Made by a program: the position numbers and the translations under genes. Shown here in pieces: positions 8,611 through 16,008 of a stretch of DNA of 64,000 nt. The DNA lies in the NCBI RefSeq assembly GCF_022179525.1, contig NZ_BPQX01000011.1, positions 272,711 to 336,710 of the forward strand, read 5' to 3'. How positions within the stretch are numbered: position 1 is the first letter of the stretch; the number at the start of each line of letters is the position of its first letter. The notes under the pieces were generated by a model that did not search any database, was not told where the DNA came from, and saw nothing but the letters and a program-made list of their open reading frames with translations. This DNA is from Methylobacterium persicinum. Lineage in GTDB: Bacteria; Pseudomonadota; Alphaproteobacteria; Rhizobiales; Beijerinckiaceae.

Positions 8611-9231
8611 CTAGAGGTGGGCCTGAATCCGCTTGGCGATCTCGCCGAGCCGCTGCTCGAGGAGTTGGGGCACCTCGCAGACATAAGTCAGCGACTGGCT
8701 GCGCTCCTGGAAGATCCGGCGGTCCCAGGCGAACTTCGATTCGAGATCCGTCTGGTCCTTGGGCAATTCAGTCGCATCGCCCTGGCTCGGTGCGTCCTTC
8801 ACCTGGCTGATCTTGTCCGCCTCGTCACGGATCCGCTCGGCCATCCGGCGCTGGCCCTGGGCATAGCGGGCGATGCCGCCCATGACCTTGTCGCGCTCGC
8901 CGTTGATGACCTCGAACACCCCGGCATAGACCCGGGTCAGCGCCTTGTCCTTGGCATCCTTGTCGGCTCCGAGCTTCCCCACGTAGGCATCCAGCAGCGG
9001 GTCCACCTGGGACAGGTCGGTCCGGCGGGATGCGATCTTCTGGGCAAGCGCGGCGGCATCGGAGTCGTCGCCCCAATCCCCGGCAGAGGCGATGTCCGGC
9101 CCGGTCCAGAACTGGCCGGGGCTCAGGGTCTCGACCTTGCGCTGGACGCAGGGCCAGGTCGGGTCGGTCTTGGGCTGCGCCGCGGCGGCGGTGGCCGAGA
9201 GCAGCAGGGCGAGGGCAGCGTGTCTGATCAT
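8611..9231 (-). CDS. lutG: Exported protein of the lut cluster (LutG position)
   Basis: 206 residues with a short signal peptide (MIRHAALALLLSATAAAAQ) and a mature helical, charged domain with two cysteines (PTWPCVQRKV near the N terminus and TYVCEVPQL near the C terminus). No catalytic motif is recognised. The ATG at 9229-9231 overlaps the TGA of the permease gene (ATGA), so translation is coupled to the transporter. It occupies the slot between the ABC permease and the TonB receptor held by lutG in Methylorubrum. The symbol rests on gene order, and the biochemical role is unknown. Confidence 0.72.
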   Translation of the reverse strand: MIRHAALALLLSATAAAAQPKTDPTWPCVQRKVETLSPGQFWTGPDIASAGDWGDDSDAAALAQKIASRRTDLSQVDPLLDAYVGKLGADKDAKDKALTRVYAGVFEVINGERDKVMGGIARYAQGQRRMAERIRDEADKISQVKDAPSQGDATELPKDQTDLESKFAWDRRIFQERSQSLTYVCEVPQLLEQRLGEIAKRIQAHL

Positions 9232-10136
9232 GGCGTTTCTCCGGCCGGACCGCCACGCCGGGCCATGAGACCACGGCCCGGATCGTAGGCGATGACGGCC
9301 ATCGCGAAAAAGGCGAGCGTCGTCCCCACGACGACAAGGCAGGACACCGGCTCGATCTGCTCGTAGAGCGCGAAGCGCACGAGCTGCACGGCATGGGTGA
9401 AGGGGTTCAATTCGCAGATCCAGTAGAGCGTCTCGGACGATTCCCGGATCCGCCAGAGCGGGTAAAGGGCAGACGAGGCGAAGAACATCGGGAAGATCAC
9501 GAAGTTCATCACGCTCGCGAAGTTCTCCAGTTGCCGCACCAGCGACGACAGGAACAGGCCGATGGCCCCGAGCATCAGCCCCGAGGCCAGGAAGGCCGGC
9601 AGGGCCGTCAGGTAGCCGAGCGTCGGGATGTCGGTTTCCCAGAAATACGCCACGGCGAGGAAGGCATAGGCCTGGACGATCGATACGGAGACGCCCGCGA
9701 TCAGCTTGGCGAGCAGCAGCATCCAGCGGGGATAGGGCGAGGTGAGCAGCACCTTCATCGAGCCTACTTCCCGGTCGTAGACCATCGAGAGGGACGATTG
9801 CATGCCGTTGAACAGCTGGATCATCACCGCCAGCCCCGGCACCACGTAGACCTCGTAGAGCACGTAGGTCTGGTAGGGCGGCTCGATGGAGACCCCCAGC
9901 GTGTTGCGGAAGCCGGCCGCGAAGATGAACAGCCACACCAGAGGCCGGACCAGCGCCGAGAAGAACCGCTCCTTCTGATTGAAGAAGCGCAACAACTCCC
10001 GGCGAACGATGCCGCCGAGGCAGATCAGGTAGCCGACGGCATCGAGGCGGCCAAGCTGCCCCCTGGAAGTGCGGGCCTTCGCGTCGAGACCGACGACATT
10101 CGGCGAGGCAACCATGGCTGCGTTCTCCTCGCTCAC
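9228..10136 (-). CDS. lutF: ABC-2 type transporter permease (PQQ/lanthanide-associated)
   Basis: 302 residues with about six membrane segments, an ABC-2 (drug-exporter style) permease. FNQKERFFSALVRPLVWLFIFAAGF and VIQLFNGMQSSLSMVYDREVGSMKVLLTSPYPRW are the typical first membrane and cytoplasmic coupling-helix regions, here quoted in part of the family pattern. It corresponds to the alcohol-ABC-transporter permease family found beside PQQ-dependent dehydrogenases (PedC type) and to LutF in methylotrophs. Its stop overlaps the next gene and its start (10136) overlaps the ATPase stop, so LutE and LutF form one translational unit. ABC-2 folds usually export, so the direction of transport is open. 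Confidence 0.88.
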   Translation of the reverse strand: MSEENAAMVASPNVVGLDAKARTSRGQLGRLDAVGYLICLGGIVRRELLRFFNQKERFFSALVRPLVWLFIFAAGFRNTLGVSIEPPYQTYVLYEVYVVPGLAVMIQLFNGMQSSLSMVYDREVGSMKVLLTSPYPRWMLLLAKLIAGVSVSIVQAYAFLAVAYFWETDIPTLGYLTALPAFLASGLMLGAIGLFLSSLVRQLENFASVMNFVIFPMFFASSALYPLWRIRESSETLYWICELNPFTHAVQLVRFALYEQIEPVSCLVVVGTTLAFFAMAVIAYDPGRGLMARRGGPAGETP

Positions 10137-10879
10137 GCCGCCACCTTCCCGCGCCCGGCGACGAGGCGGCGGAACGCCTCCTCCAGGCTCTCGCCGCCCT
10201 GGGCGATGGAACCGGCCGTCCCGTGGGCCACGATCCGACCGAGGTGGAGGACCACGGCGTCGTCCTCGGGGCGGATCTCCTCGAAAATGTGCGTCGCCCA
10301 GAGGACCGACAGCCCCTCTTCACGGACCAGGGCCCGGACGATGGCGACGATCCCGGCCCGGGATTCGAGGTCGAGGCCCACCGTCGGCTCGTCGAGGAGC
10401 AACAGGTCCGGGCGGTGGACCAGGGAGCGGGCGATCTCGATGCGCCGGGACTGGCCGCCCGACAGGGTGCGGACCTTGTCGCCCCGCCGGTCGGCGAGGC
10501 CGACCCGGTCGAGCAACTCGCCGATGCGCGCTTTCCCGGCCTTACGGGGAATGCCATGGAGGCTGGCGTGGTAGAGCAGGTTTTGCTCGACGGTCAGATC
10601 GGTGTCGAGGGTCCGCGCCTGGAACACGACGCCGAGTCGGGCCAGCGCCCGGGACGGCTCCCGGTCGAGGCCGTGGCCGAAGATCGCCACCCGGCCACTC
10701 TGGTTGTTGTAGAGGCGGGTGATCACCGAGAATAGCGTGGTCTTCCCCGCCCCGTTGGGGCCGAGCAACGCCGTGAATGTGCCGCGCTCGACCTTCATCG
10801 ACACGTCGTCGAGGGCCGCCCGCGTGCCGAAGCGGTGGCCGACATTCGCCACGAGGAGGGCGGGCGCCTCCGCCGTCAT
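10133..10879 (-). CDS. lutE: ABC transporter ATP-binding protein (PQQ/lanthanide-associated)
   Basis: 248 residues, a single nucleotide-binding domain. Walker A is GPNGAGKTT near residue 40, the Q-loop region is VVFQARTLD, the signature is LSGGQSRRIEIAR, Walker B is LLLLDEPTVGLD, and the H-loop His is in ATHIFEE. It matches the ATP-binding subunit of the PQQ-dependent alcohol-dehydrogenase-associated ABC system. The start at 10879 overlaps the stop of the upstream small gene (ATGA); the longer frame to 10921 would invade that gene. It powers the permease encoded next. Confidence 0.93.
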   Translation of the reverse strand: MTAEAPALLVANVGHRFGTRAALDDVSMKVERGTFTALLGPNGAGKTTLFSVITRLYNNQSGRVAIFGHGLDREPSRALARLGVVFQARTLDTDLTVEQNLLYHASLHGIPRKAGKARIGELLDRVGLADRRGDKVRTLSGGQSRRIEIARSLVHRPDLLLLDEPTVGLDLESRAGIVAIVRALVREEGLSVLWATHIFEEIRPEDDAVVLHLGRIVAHGTAGSIAQGGESLEEAFRRLVAGRGKVAA

Positions 10880-11121
10880 CGGCCGAGCACCTTCCGGGCG
10901 TCGGATACGGCCTCGAGGCATTCATCGAACTCGCCCTCGCGCTGCTCGCGCTCGGCGTTCTTGAGGGCCTTCTTGAGCTTCGGCACGGCGGCCTCGGCGG
11001 GCTGGTTGGCCAGCGCGTTGCGGATCATCGTGATGCCTTCCGCGCACGACGACGCGTCGTCCGCCGCCAGGGCGGGGGTGGAGACCAGCAGGCCGAAGGC
11101 CACGAGCACGATCCCTCTCAT
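10876..11121 (-). CDS. lutD: Small exported protein of the lut cluster (LutD position)
   Basis: 81 residues with signal peptide MRGIVLVAFGLLVSTPALA and a mature helical domain of about 62 residues. The mature part has two cysteines (SSCAEG, DECLEA) that could form a disulfide, and many Glu and Asp. The start at 11121 shares one base with the stop of the preceding gene (TGATG), and its own stop overlaps the ATPase start. It fills the lutD position in gene order. A metal-binding function is plausible from the acidic composition but no defined metal motif is visible. Confidence 0.7.
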   Translation of the reverse strand: MRGIVLVAFGLLVSTPALAADDASSCAEGITMIRNALANQPAEAAVPKLKKALKNAEREQREGEFDECLEAVSDARKVLGR

Positions 11122-11564
11122 CACTTCACCGTCAGCGTGCCGGTCATGCCCTTCGCCTCCAGACCGCGGGCTTCCCATTTGTAGGCCCCCGGCTTGATGG
11201 CGACGAACTCGATGGCGATCTCGCCGGGCTCGTCGAACTCGAGGTGATCGGGCGGCCCGCCGCCGTGGATCTCCTTGTGCTCGATGACGATCTGGTTGAG
11301 CCAGATGTAACGGAAGAACTCCGGCGCGTAGAACTTGTATTCCTGACCGCCCTTGGCGACGATCCGCAGGCGGTACGCCTTGCCGGACTCAAGTTCGATG
11401 TCCTTGTTCTCGACGACGAAGTCGTTGCCCTGGTCGTTGCCGAGGACAAGGTCGGGCAGGTTCTCCCGCTTCTTGGTGAGGTCGAGGGCCGAAGCCGGGC
11501 CCGCCGTCATCACCAGTGCGGCCGTCATTGCGAGCGGGCGCAGGAACTGTCCGAGAAAAGGCAT
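11121..11564 (-). CDS. lutC: Exported cupredoxin-fold protein of the lut cluster (LutC position)
   Basis: 147 residues with a signal peptide ending PASA-LD and a mature beta-rich domain. PDLVLGNDQGNDFVVENKDIELESG and the late GAYKWEARGLEAKGMTGTL resemble cupredoxin-like periplasmic proteins. The mature part has no cysteine, so the type-1 copper His-Cys-His set is absent; it keeps several His (IEHKEIHGGG, PPDHLEF) and many acidic residues. The start at 11564 gives the shortest sensible signal peptide. It follows the beta-propeller gene by 40 bp and couples to lutD by TGATG. A metal-chaperone role is inference. Confidence 0.72.
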   Translation of the reverse strand: MPFLGQFLRPLAMTAALVMTAGPASALDLTKKRENLPDLVLGNDQGNDFVVENKDIELESGKAYRLRIVAKGGQEYKFYAPEFFRYIWLNQIVIEHKEIHGGGPPDHLEFDEPGEIAIEFVAIKPGAYKWEARGLEAKGMTGTLTVK

Positions 11565-11604
11565 TCGCACTCCGTCTGTCGCGGGCGGCAAGAGTCCCAG
11601 AAAA

Positions 11605-12588
11605 TTAGTTTGGCGAGATCGCCACCCCCCAGGGCAGGAGACCAACGGAGATGCTTTTCACCACCTTCTCGGCCTCGACATCGATCACCGAGACGTCGTT
11701 CGAGGTGCCGTTGGTGGTGAACAACTGCTTCTGGTCGGGCGTGAAGGCGAGCTGCCAGACCCGCTGGCCCACGGGCAGATACTTCTGCACTTCGTAGGTC
11801 TTGGCATCGATCACCGCGACCCGGTTCGCCGGCCCGAGGGCGACGAAGGCCTTGGTCCCGTCCTTGGTGATGCGGATGCCCACGGGCTGGATCGCCTCGT
11901 CGTTCACGCTCGGGATCTTGAAGGTGATCTTCTTCACCACCCGGCGCGTGGCGACGTCGATGACGCTCACCGTGCCGCCGACCTCGGCCGAGACCCAGAG
12001 GAACTTGCCGTCGGCGGTGAACTCCGCGAAGCGCGGGCGGGCATCGACCAGCACGTTATCGATCACCTGGAAGGTCTTGGTGTCGATGAAGTGGGCCATG
12101 TTGGTGGTTTCGGAGGTGTTGACCAGGATCGAACCGTCCGGCGACAGGCCCATCCCCTCCGGCTCGACGCCGACCGGCACCTCCGCGAGAACCTTGTTCT
12201 TCTCGATGTCGATGATCGTGACTTGGCTGTCGTCCTCGTTGGCGACGTAGAGGGGGTTGCCGCTGGCGTTGAGGATGAACTGCTCCGGATCGGGCCCGGA
12301 GCGGAGCGAGCGCACGACCTTGCCCGTGGCGGTGTCGAGCACGTCGATGCGGTCGTCGTCGCTGGCGCAGACGAACAGTTCCTTGCCGTCCTTGGAGAGG
12401 GTCACGCCGCGGGGCCGGCGTCCGACCTTCCACGTCGCCGTCACGGCCATCGTGGTGGTATCGATGACGCTGACCGAATTGCCCTTCTCATTGCTGACGT
12501 AGGCCGTGAATGCGGAAGCCGGCACGCCCGTCGCGAGCCATAGCCCGAGGACGACGCCTCCCCACCCTGCCCCATGCTGGCGGCCCAT
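11605..12588 (-). CDS. lutB: PQQ-dependent catabolism-associated YVTN beta-propeller
   Basis: 327 residues with signal peptide (MGRQHGAGWGGVVLGLWLATG...ASA) and about seven YVTN-type blades, each with the pattern VSVIDTTT...VGRRPRGVTLSKDGKELFV or close variants. It matches the beta-propeller family found only beside PQQ-dependent dehydrogenase systems. The start at 12588 is preceded by GGAGAG, and the longer frame adds an unrelated low-complexity extension. It lies between the substrate-binding protein and the cupredoxin-like gene and is periplasmic. The ligand is unknown. The protein encoded at 18738-19706 is a second YVTN propeller of similar size. Confidence 0.85.
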   Translation of the reverse strand: MGRQHGAGWGGVVLGLWLATGVPASAFTAYVSNEKGNSVSVIDTTTMAVTATWKVGRRPRGVTLSKDGKELFVCASDDDRIDVLDTATGKVVRSLRSGPDPEQFILNASGNPLYVANEDDSQVTIIDIEKNKVLAEVPVGVEPEGMGLSPDGSILVNTSETTNMAHFIDTKTFQVIDNVLVDARPRFAEFTADGKFLWVSAEVGGTVSVIDVATRRVVKKITFKIPSVNDEAIQPVGIRITKDGTKAFVALGPANRVAVIDAKTYEVQKYLPVGQRVWQLAFTPDQKQLFTTNGTSNDVSVIDVEAEKVVKSISVGLLPWGVAISPN

Positions 12589-12689
12589 CCGCTCTCCTCC
12601 CTCGGGCGCCCTCCCGGGGCGCTTCTCGAACCGGATTGTAGTGTCTCCGCCGCCGGATGCGAGGCCGGACGGCGCCGCAGGCCGAAGAA

Positions 12690-13928
12690 TCACGGGAACT
12701 TGCAGGTGGTCTCCGGCAGGTCGACCCCCAGCGTGTCGAGGGGCGTGCGCTGGTGCAGGAAGCCCTGCTCCGGCGCCACGGACACCATCGACTTCGGCTG
12801 TACCACGATGATCGGCTGGCGCATCTGGTGATCCCACGGGCGGAAGCTGAGGGATGTGCCCTTGTAGGCCGGAAGGCCGAAGGACGGGTCCGTCAGGAAC
12901 GGCATGATGGTGCCGGGATCGTTGACTTTCTTCGCCGTCACCGCATCACCCACCGTGCGCACCGCGACCCAGGCTTGGTAGTCGAGGGGCCGCATCAGCC
13001 GGCCGGCCATGCGCTTGAACCGGTTCTGGGCCTGGGCGGCGCCCCAGGTCTCGAGGACGGGCGACCACGTGGTCGGGGTGAGGCCCTGGGTGCCGCCCAC
13101 CGGGCGGGGATCGACGGTGCGATAGGGGACATAGTCGCCCCAGTCGCCTTCCTCGTCGGCGACCACCGCCATGTCGTAGTCGAGCCCCCGCGTGAAGACT
13201 AACGCCTCCGCCCGTGTAGGCGTGTCGCCCCGGGCCTTGGCAAGGGGCCCGAAGGTCCAGGGCTTGTCGGCGGTGACCTTCAGGGCGAACTTGTGCGCCG
13301 AGTTGCGCAAGGCGTCGGCATAGGCCTTGTCGGCGTCCGTCGGGCCGACGATCAGGAACACCTTCCGCCAGCGCATCACCGTCAGGTACTGCGCCAGGGC
13401 GTCGGTGAACATCGACCGCGAGGGGATGACGTGGAACACGTTGGCCCGGCAATCCGCCCCGCGGAGCCGGTCGTCCGGCGCCCCGGCGTTGAACACCACG
13501 GCGCCGGAATCCTTCACAGCCTCGGCGACCTTCAGGACCTGATCGGCCGGCAGGGTGAGGACGATGTAGCGGATACCCGCCGCCGCCAACTCCTTGGCCG
13601 CGGCCACGGGGTCCGCGTCCGGCGACGCCAGCGGCTTCTCGTCGAGGACGAAGCTCTGCTTCATGAAGCGGCCGGTGGTGTTGTCGTCGGCAATGCCGAG
13701 CCGGGCGCCGGCGATCCCTTCGTCCTCGGGGACGGCTTCGGCATCGTAGGAGGCGGGCGCCTCCTGCGGCCGGTAGATCACCCCAATATGCGTCTCCAGC
13801 GGCGCGGGGGCCGGCTGCTGCGCCAGGGCCGGCCCGGCGGATCCCACAAGCAGCGCGAGGGCTGCGAGTACCGGACCGCGTCCAAGGTGAGATGCAGGAT
13901 CTTGCATGCGCGCGGCCTGTATCAGCAT
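12690..13928 (-). CDS. lutA: ABC transporter periplasmic binding protein (PQQ/lanthanide-associated)
   Basis: 412 residues with a signal peptide ending ALA-QQ, then a type-I periplasmic binding fold. Visible blocks are IGVIYRPQEAPASYD, IRYIVLTLPADQVLKVAEAVKDSGAVVFNAG, VFLIVGPTDADKAYADAL and YQAWVAVRTVGDAVTA. It matches the substrate-binding family of the PQQ-dependent alcohol dehydrogenase ABC system and the lutA position. It heads the minus-strand cluster and is divergent from the DUF3280 gene across 176 bp. An internal Met at 13907 is an alternative start. Ligand identity (lanthanide complex versus an organic molecule) cannot be read from the sequence. Confidence 0.87.
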   Translation of the reverse strand: MLIQAARMQDPASHLGRGPVLAALALLVGSAGPALAQQPAPAPLETHIGVIYRPQEAPASYDAEAVPEDEGIAGARLGIADDNTTGRFMKQSFVLDEKPLASPDADPVAAAKELAAAGIRYIVLTLPADQVLKVAEAVKDSGAVVFNAGAPDDRLRGADCRANVFHVIPSRSMFTDALAQYLTVMRWRKVFLIVGPTDADKAYADALRNSAHKFALKVTADKPWTFGPLAKARGDTPTRAEALVFTRGLDYDMAVVADEEGDWGDYVPYRTVDPRPVGGTQGLTPTTWSPVLETWGAAQAQNRFKRMAGRLMRPLDYQAWVAVRTVGDAVTAKKVNDPGTIMPFLTDPSFGLPAYKGTSLSFRPWDHQMRQPIIVVQPKSMVSVAPEQGFLHQRTPLDTLGVDLPETTCKFP

Positions 13929-14104
13929 CGGAGGGGTCCGCTCAAGCCGTCCGGCGAAGAAGCCGGCGCGGAAAAACCCTCCGCGGTAGCGGGAGTTGGG
14001 GCATCTCCCCCGGCTCGTCCATTGCCAAATCGTCCCAGCGAACGAATTGACCGCACACGATCATGAGACGGCCCACGATGGCCGGACGCCGGAGGAGACG
14101 CAGC
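13929..14104. promoter_or_regulatory. Divergent promoter region, lutA / DUF3280 gene
   Basis: These 176 bp separate two divergently transcribed periplasmic-protein genes and must hold both promoters. A TTGACC hexamer lies near 14047 on the plus strand, but no convincing -10 follows. No palindrome like the one upstream of lutH was found here. Confidence 0.45.
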
Positions 14105-14629
14105 ATGGGACCGACCACACGCTTTCGCGCCCTGGCCGCACTCGTCCTGGTGGCCGCCCTGCCCGGCGCCGCCGCGGCGGCCACCGAGAAAGCTGCGGTC
14201 TTCCCCATCGAACTGCACGACCCCGGAGCGGCCTATGGCAGCCGCACCCGCCCGCTGGATGCGAAGAAGCTCACCCTCGTCACGGACGAGTTGCGGACTT
14301 CGCTCAAGGACCAAGCCGGCCTCGACGTGCTCGACACGGCGCCCGTGGCCAAGGAGGTCGAGCAGCAGGGTCCCCTCTACAAGTGCAACGGCTGCGCGAC
14401 GGACATCGCCAAGGGCCTCGGCGCCGACCTCGTGGTGACGGGCTATGCCGAGCGCGGGGCCAACCAGATCTTCAACCTCAATGTCACGATCGCCGAGGCG
14501 GCGACGGGAAAGTTGATCCGCGGCGGGCAGGTGACGATCCGCGCCGATGACGACAACACCTGGGCGCATGCCATGCGCTGGCTGGTGAAGAACCGACTCC
14601 TGGCCGATCCCCTCCCCGCCAAACCGTAA
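14105..14629 (+). CDS. DUF3280-type exported protein
   Basis: 174 residues with a signal peptide (MGPTTRFRALAALVLVAALPGAAAA) and a domain that opens KAAVFPIELHDPG and includes LTLVTDELRTSLKDQ, ADLVVTGYAERGANQ and IRGGQVTIRADDDNTWAHAMRWLVKN. This matches the DUF3280 family, often encoded next to PQQ-dependent dehydrogenase gene sets. One CNGC motif (YKCNGCATD) could form a disulfide or bind metal. The start at 14105 is the Met that opens the signal peptide; the frame from 14063 adds an Arg-rich stretch unlikely to be translated. It is divergent from lutA, suggesting shared control. Function unknown. Confidence 0.72.
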   Translation: MGPTTRFRALAALVLVAALPGAAAAATEKAAVFPIELHDPGAAYGSRTRPLDAKKLTLVTDELRTSLKDQAGLDVLDTAPVAKEVEQQGPLYKCNGCATDIAKGLGADLVVTGYAERGANQIFNLNVTIAEAATGKLIRGGQVTIRADDDNTWAHAMRWLVKNRLLADPLPAKP

Positions 14630-14708
14630 CCGGCCCCTCCCCTGCTCCCATCGTGATGACGAGGGGGGAGGACGGCCGACGACAAAACGTGTTTCCCTCG
14701 GGCCCGCT

Positions 14709-14722
14709 CTGGGCTAGCCCAG
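14709..14722. promoter_or_regulatory. 14-bp perfect palindrome just before mfnB
   Basis: CTGGGCTAGCCCAG is its own reverse complement and ends 15 bp before the mfnB start. It could be an operator or a short RNA hairpin near the ribosome-binding region, which otherwise has no clear Shine-Dalgarno sequence. Confidence 0.35.
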
Positions 14723-14737
14723 GCGTGTCGTTCCGGA

Positions 14738-15436
14738 ATGCGTCCCATCGTGTCACCCGTTTCCTCTCCTCGCCTCCTCGTGAGCGTGCGCGACCCGGCC
14801 GAGGCCGAGGCGGCGCTGCTCGCCGGTGCCGACCTGATTGACGCCAAGGATCCCGCACGGGGGGCGCTCGGCGCCCTCGCCCCGGAGGTGGTCGCCGCGA
14901 TCATGGCCCGCCTGCCGGGCCAGGGCGTCGAGACGAGTGCCGTGGCCGATTCCCCCGAAAGCCTCGCGGCCCTAGCCCGCAGCGGGGCGCGCTGGGTGAA
15001 GCACGGGGTGATCCGCGCCGAGTGGGGCGATGCGGAACGCCTCGCCCGGATCGCGAAGGCCGTGCCCGGCCGGGTGATCGCCGTGCTGTTCGCCGAGGAC
15101 GAGCCGGGCGCCCATTGCGTGCCGGCCCTGCACGCGGCAGGCTTCGCGGGGGCGATGATCGACACCGCGGGCAAGCAGGGCGTTCGCCTGCCGGATCTCC
15201 TGGGGCCGGATGCGCTCGCGGCCTTCGCCGCGTCCTGCCGCGCCCGCTCCATGCTCTGCGGCCTCGCCGGCTCCCTCAGGATCGGCGACATCGCCACGCT
15301 CTCGGCCGCGGGGCCGGACTATCTCGGCTTCCGGGGTGGCCTCTGCCGGGGCTTCGACCGCACGAACGGGATCGACCCCCTCCGCGTCGCCGAGGCGGTG
15401 CGGGCGCTCCGCCCCCATGCGCAGGACGCGGCGTGA
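14738..15436 (+). CDS. mfnB: (5-formylfuran-3-yl)methyl phosphate synthase
   Basis: 232 residues, matching the MfnB (DUF556) TIM-barrel family. MfnB condenses two glyceraldehyde-3-phosphate molecules to the furan phosphate from which methanofuran, or bacterial methylofuran, is built. Seen in sequence: LLVSVRDPAEAEAALLAGADLIDAKDPARGALG with the Lys in the Schiff-base/active-site position, WVKHGV, VIAVLFAEDE, GAMIDTAGKQG and GLAGSLRIGDI. No good Shine-Dalgarno is visible, so the start is tentative. Its stop overlaps the GTG of the next gene. Archaeal-type C1-carrier biosynthesis in a bacterium points to a methylotroph. Confidence 0.88.
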   Translation: MRPIVSPVSSPRLLVSVRDPAEAEAALLAGADLIDAKDPARGALGALAPEVVAAIMARLPGQGVETSAVADSPESLAALARSGARWVKHGVIRAEWGDAERLARIAKAVPGRVIAVLFAEDEPGAHCVPALHAAGFAGAMIDTAGKQGVRLPDLLGPDALAAFAASCRARSMLCGLAGSLRIGDIATLSAAGPDYLGFRGGLCRGFDRTNGIDPLRVAEAVRALRPHAQDAA

Positions 15437-16008
15437 GGGCTGTCGTCAAGATCGGAGGCAGCCTCCTTGCAGACCCGCCGCGACTGAGCGCCGTGCTGGC
15501 AGAGCTCGCGGACGGGGGGCAAGGACCCTGCGTGGTCGTGCCCGGCGGCGGGCCGGATGCCGACGCCGTGCGGGCCGCTCAGCGGGAGGAAGGTTTTTCC
15601 GATGCGCAGGCCCATCGCCGCGCCCTCGGCGCGATGGGCGCGACGGCGGCCCGGTTCCGGGCCATCGAGCCCTGCCTCGTGACATCCCTCGCCCCCTGGG
15701 ACGACACGTCGCCGGAGATGGTCCTCGTCTGGGATCCGGCCCTGCTCTGCGATGGCCACCCCGATATCCCCGAGACCTGGGATGTCACGTCCGATAGCCT
15801 CGCCCTCTGGCTCGCGTCGCGGATCGGCGCACCGGCCTGCACTTTGGTCAAATCCGCCGACGCCCCACGCGGCTGCGACGCGCATACCCTGTCGCGCATC
15901 GGCCTCGTGGATGCCGCCTTCCCAGACTTCGCGCGTTGCTTCAGCGGAGCCATCACGATTTGGGGGCCGGGCGGCCCCGTCCCGATCCGGCGCAGGGAGG
16001 CGGCATGA
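15433..16008 (+). CDS. mfnE: Amino-acid-kinase family protein, MfnE-like
   Basis: 191 residues starting at GTG 15433, which overlaps the mfnB stop (GTGA). The N-terminal VVKIGGSLL is the phosphate-binding motif of amino acid kinases, followed by CVVVPGGGPDAD and TWDVTSDSLALWLASRIGA. In methanogens MfnE of this family pyrophosphorylates the aminomethylfuran phosphate made by MfnB and MfnC. Placement between MfnB and a dihydropteroate-synthase-like protein supports that role here. It is shorter than most amino acid kinases (about 250 residues). The next gene starts inside its last codons (ATGA). Confidence 0.78.
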   Translation: MRAVVKIGGSLLADPPRLSAVLAELADGGQGPCVVVPGGGPDADAVRAAQREEGFSDAQAHRRALGAMGATAARFRAIEPCLVTSLAPWDDTSPEMVLVWDPALLCDGHPDIPETWDVTSDSLALWLASRIGAPACTLVKSADAPRGCDAHTLSRIGLVDAAFPDFARCFSGAITIWGPGGPVPIRRREAA

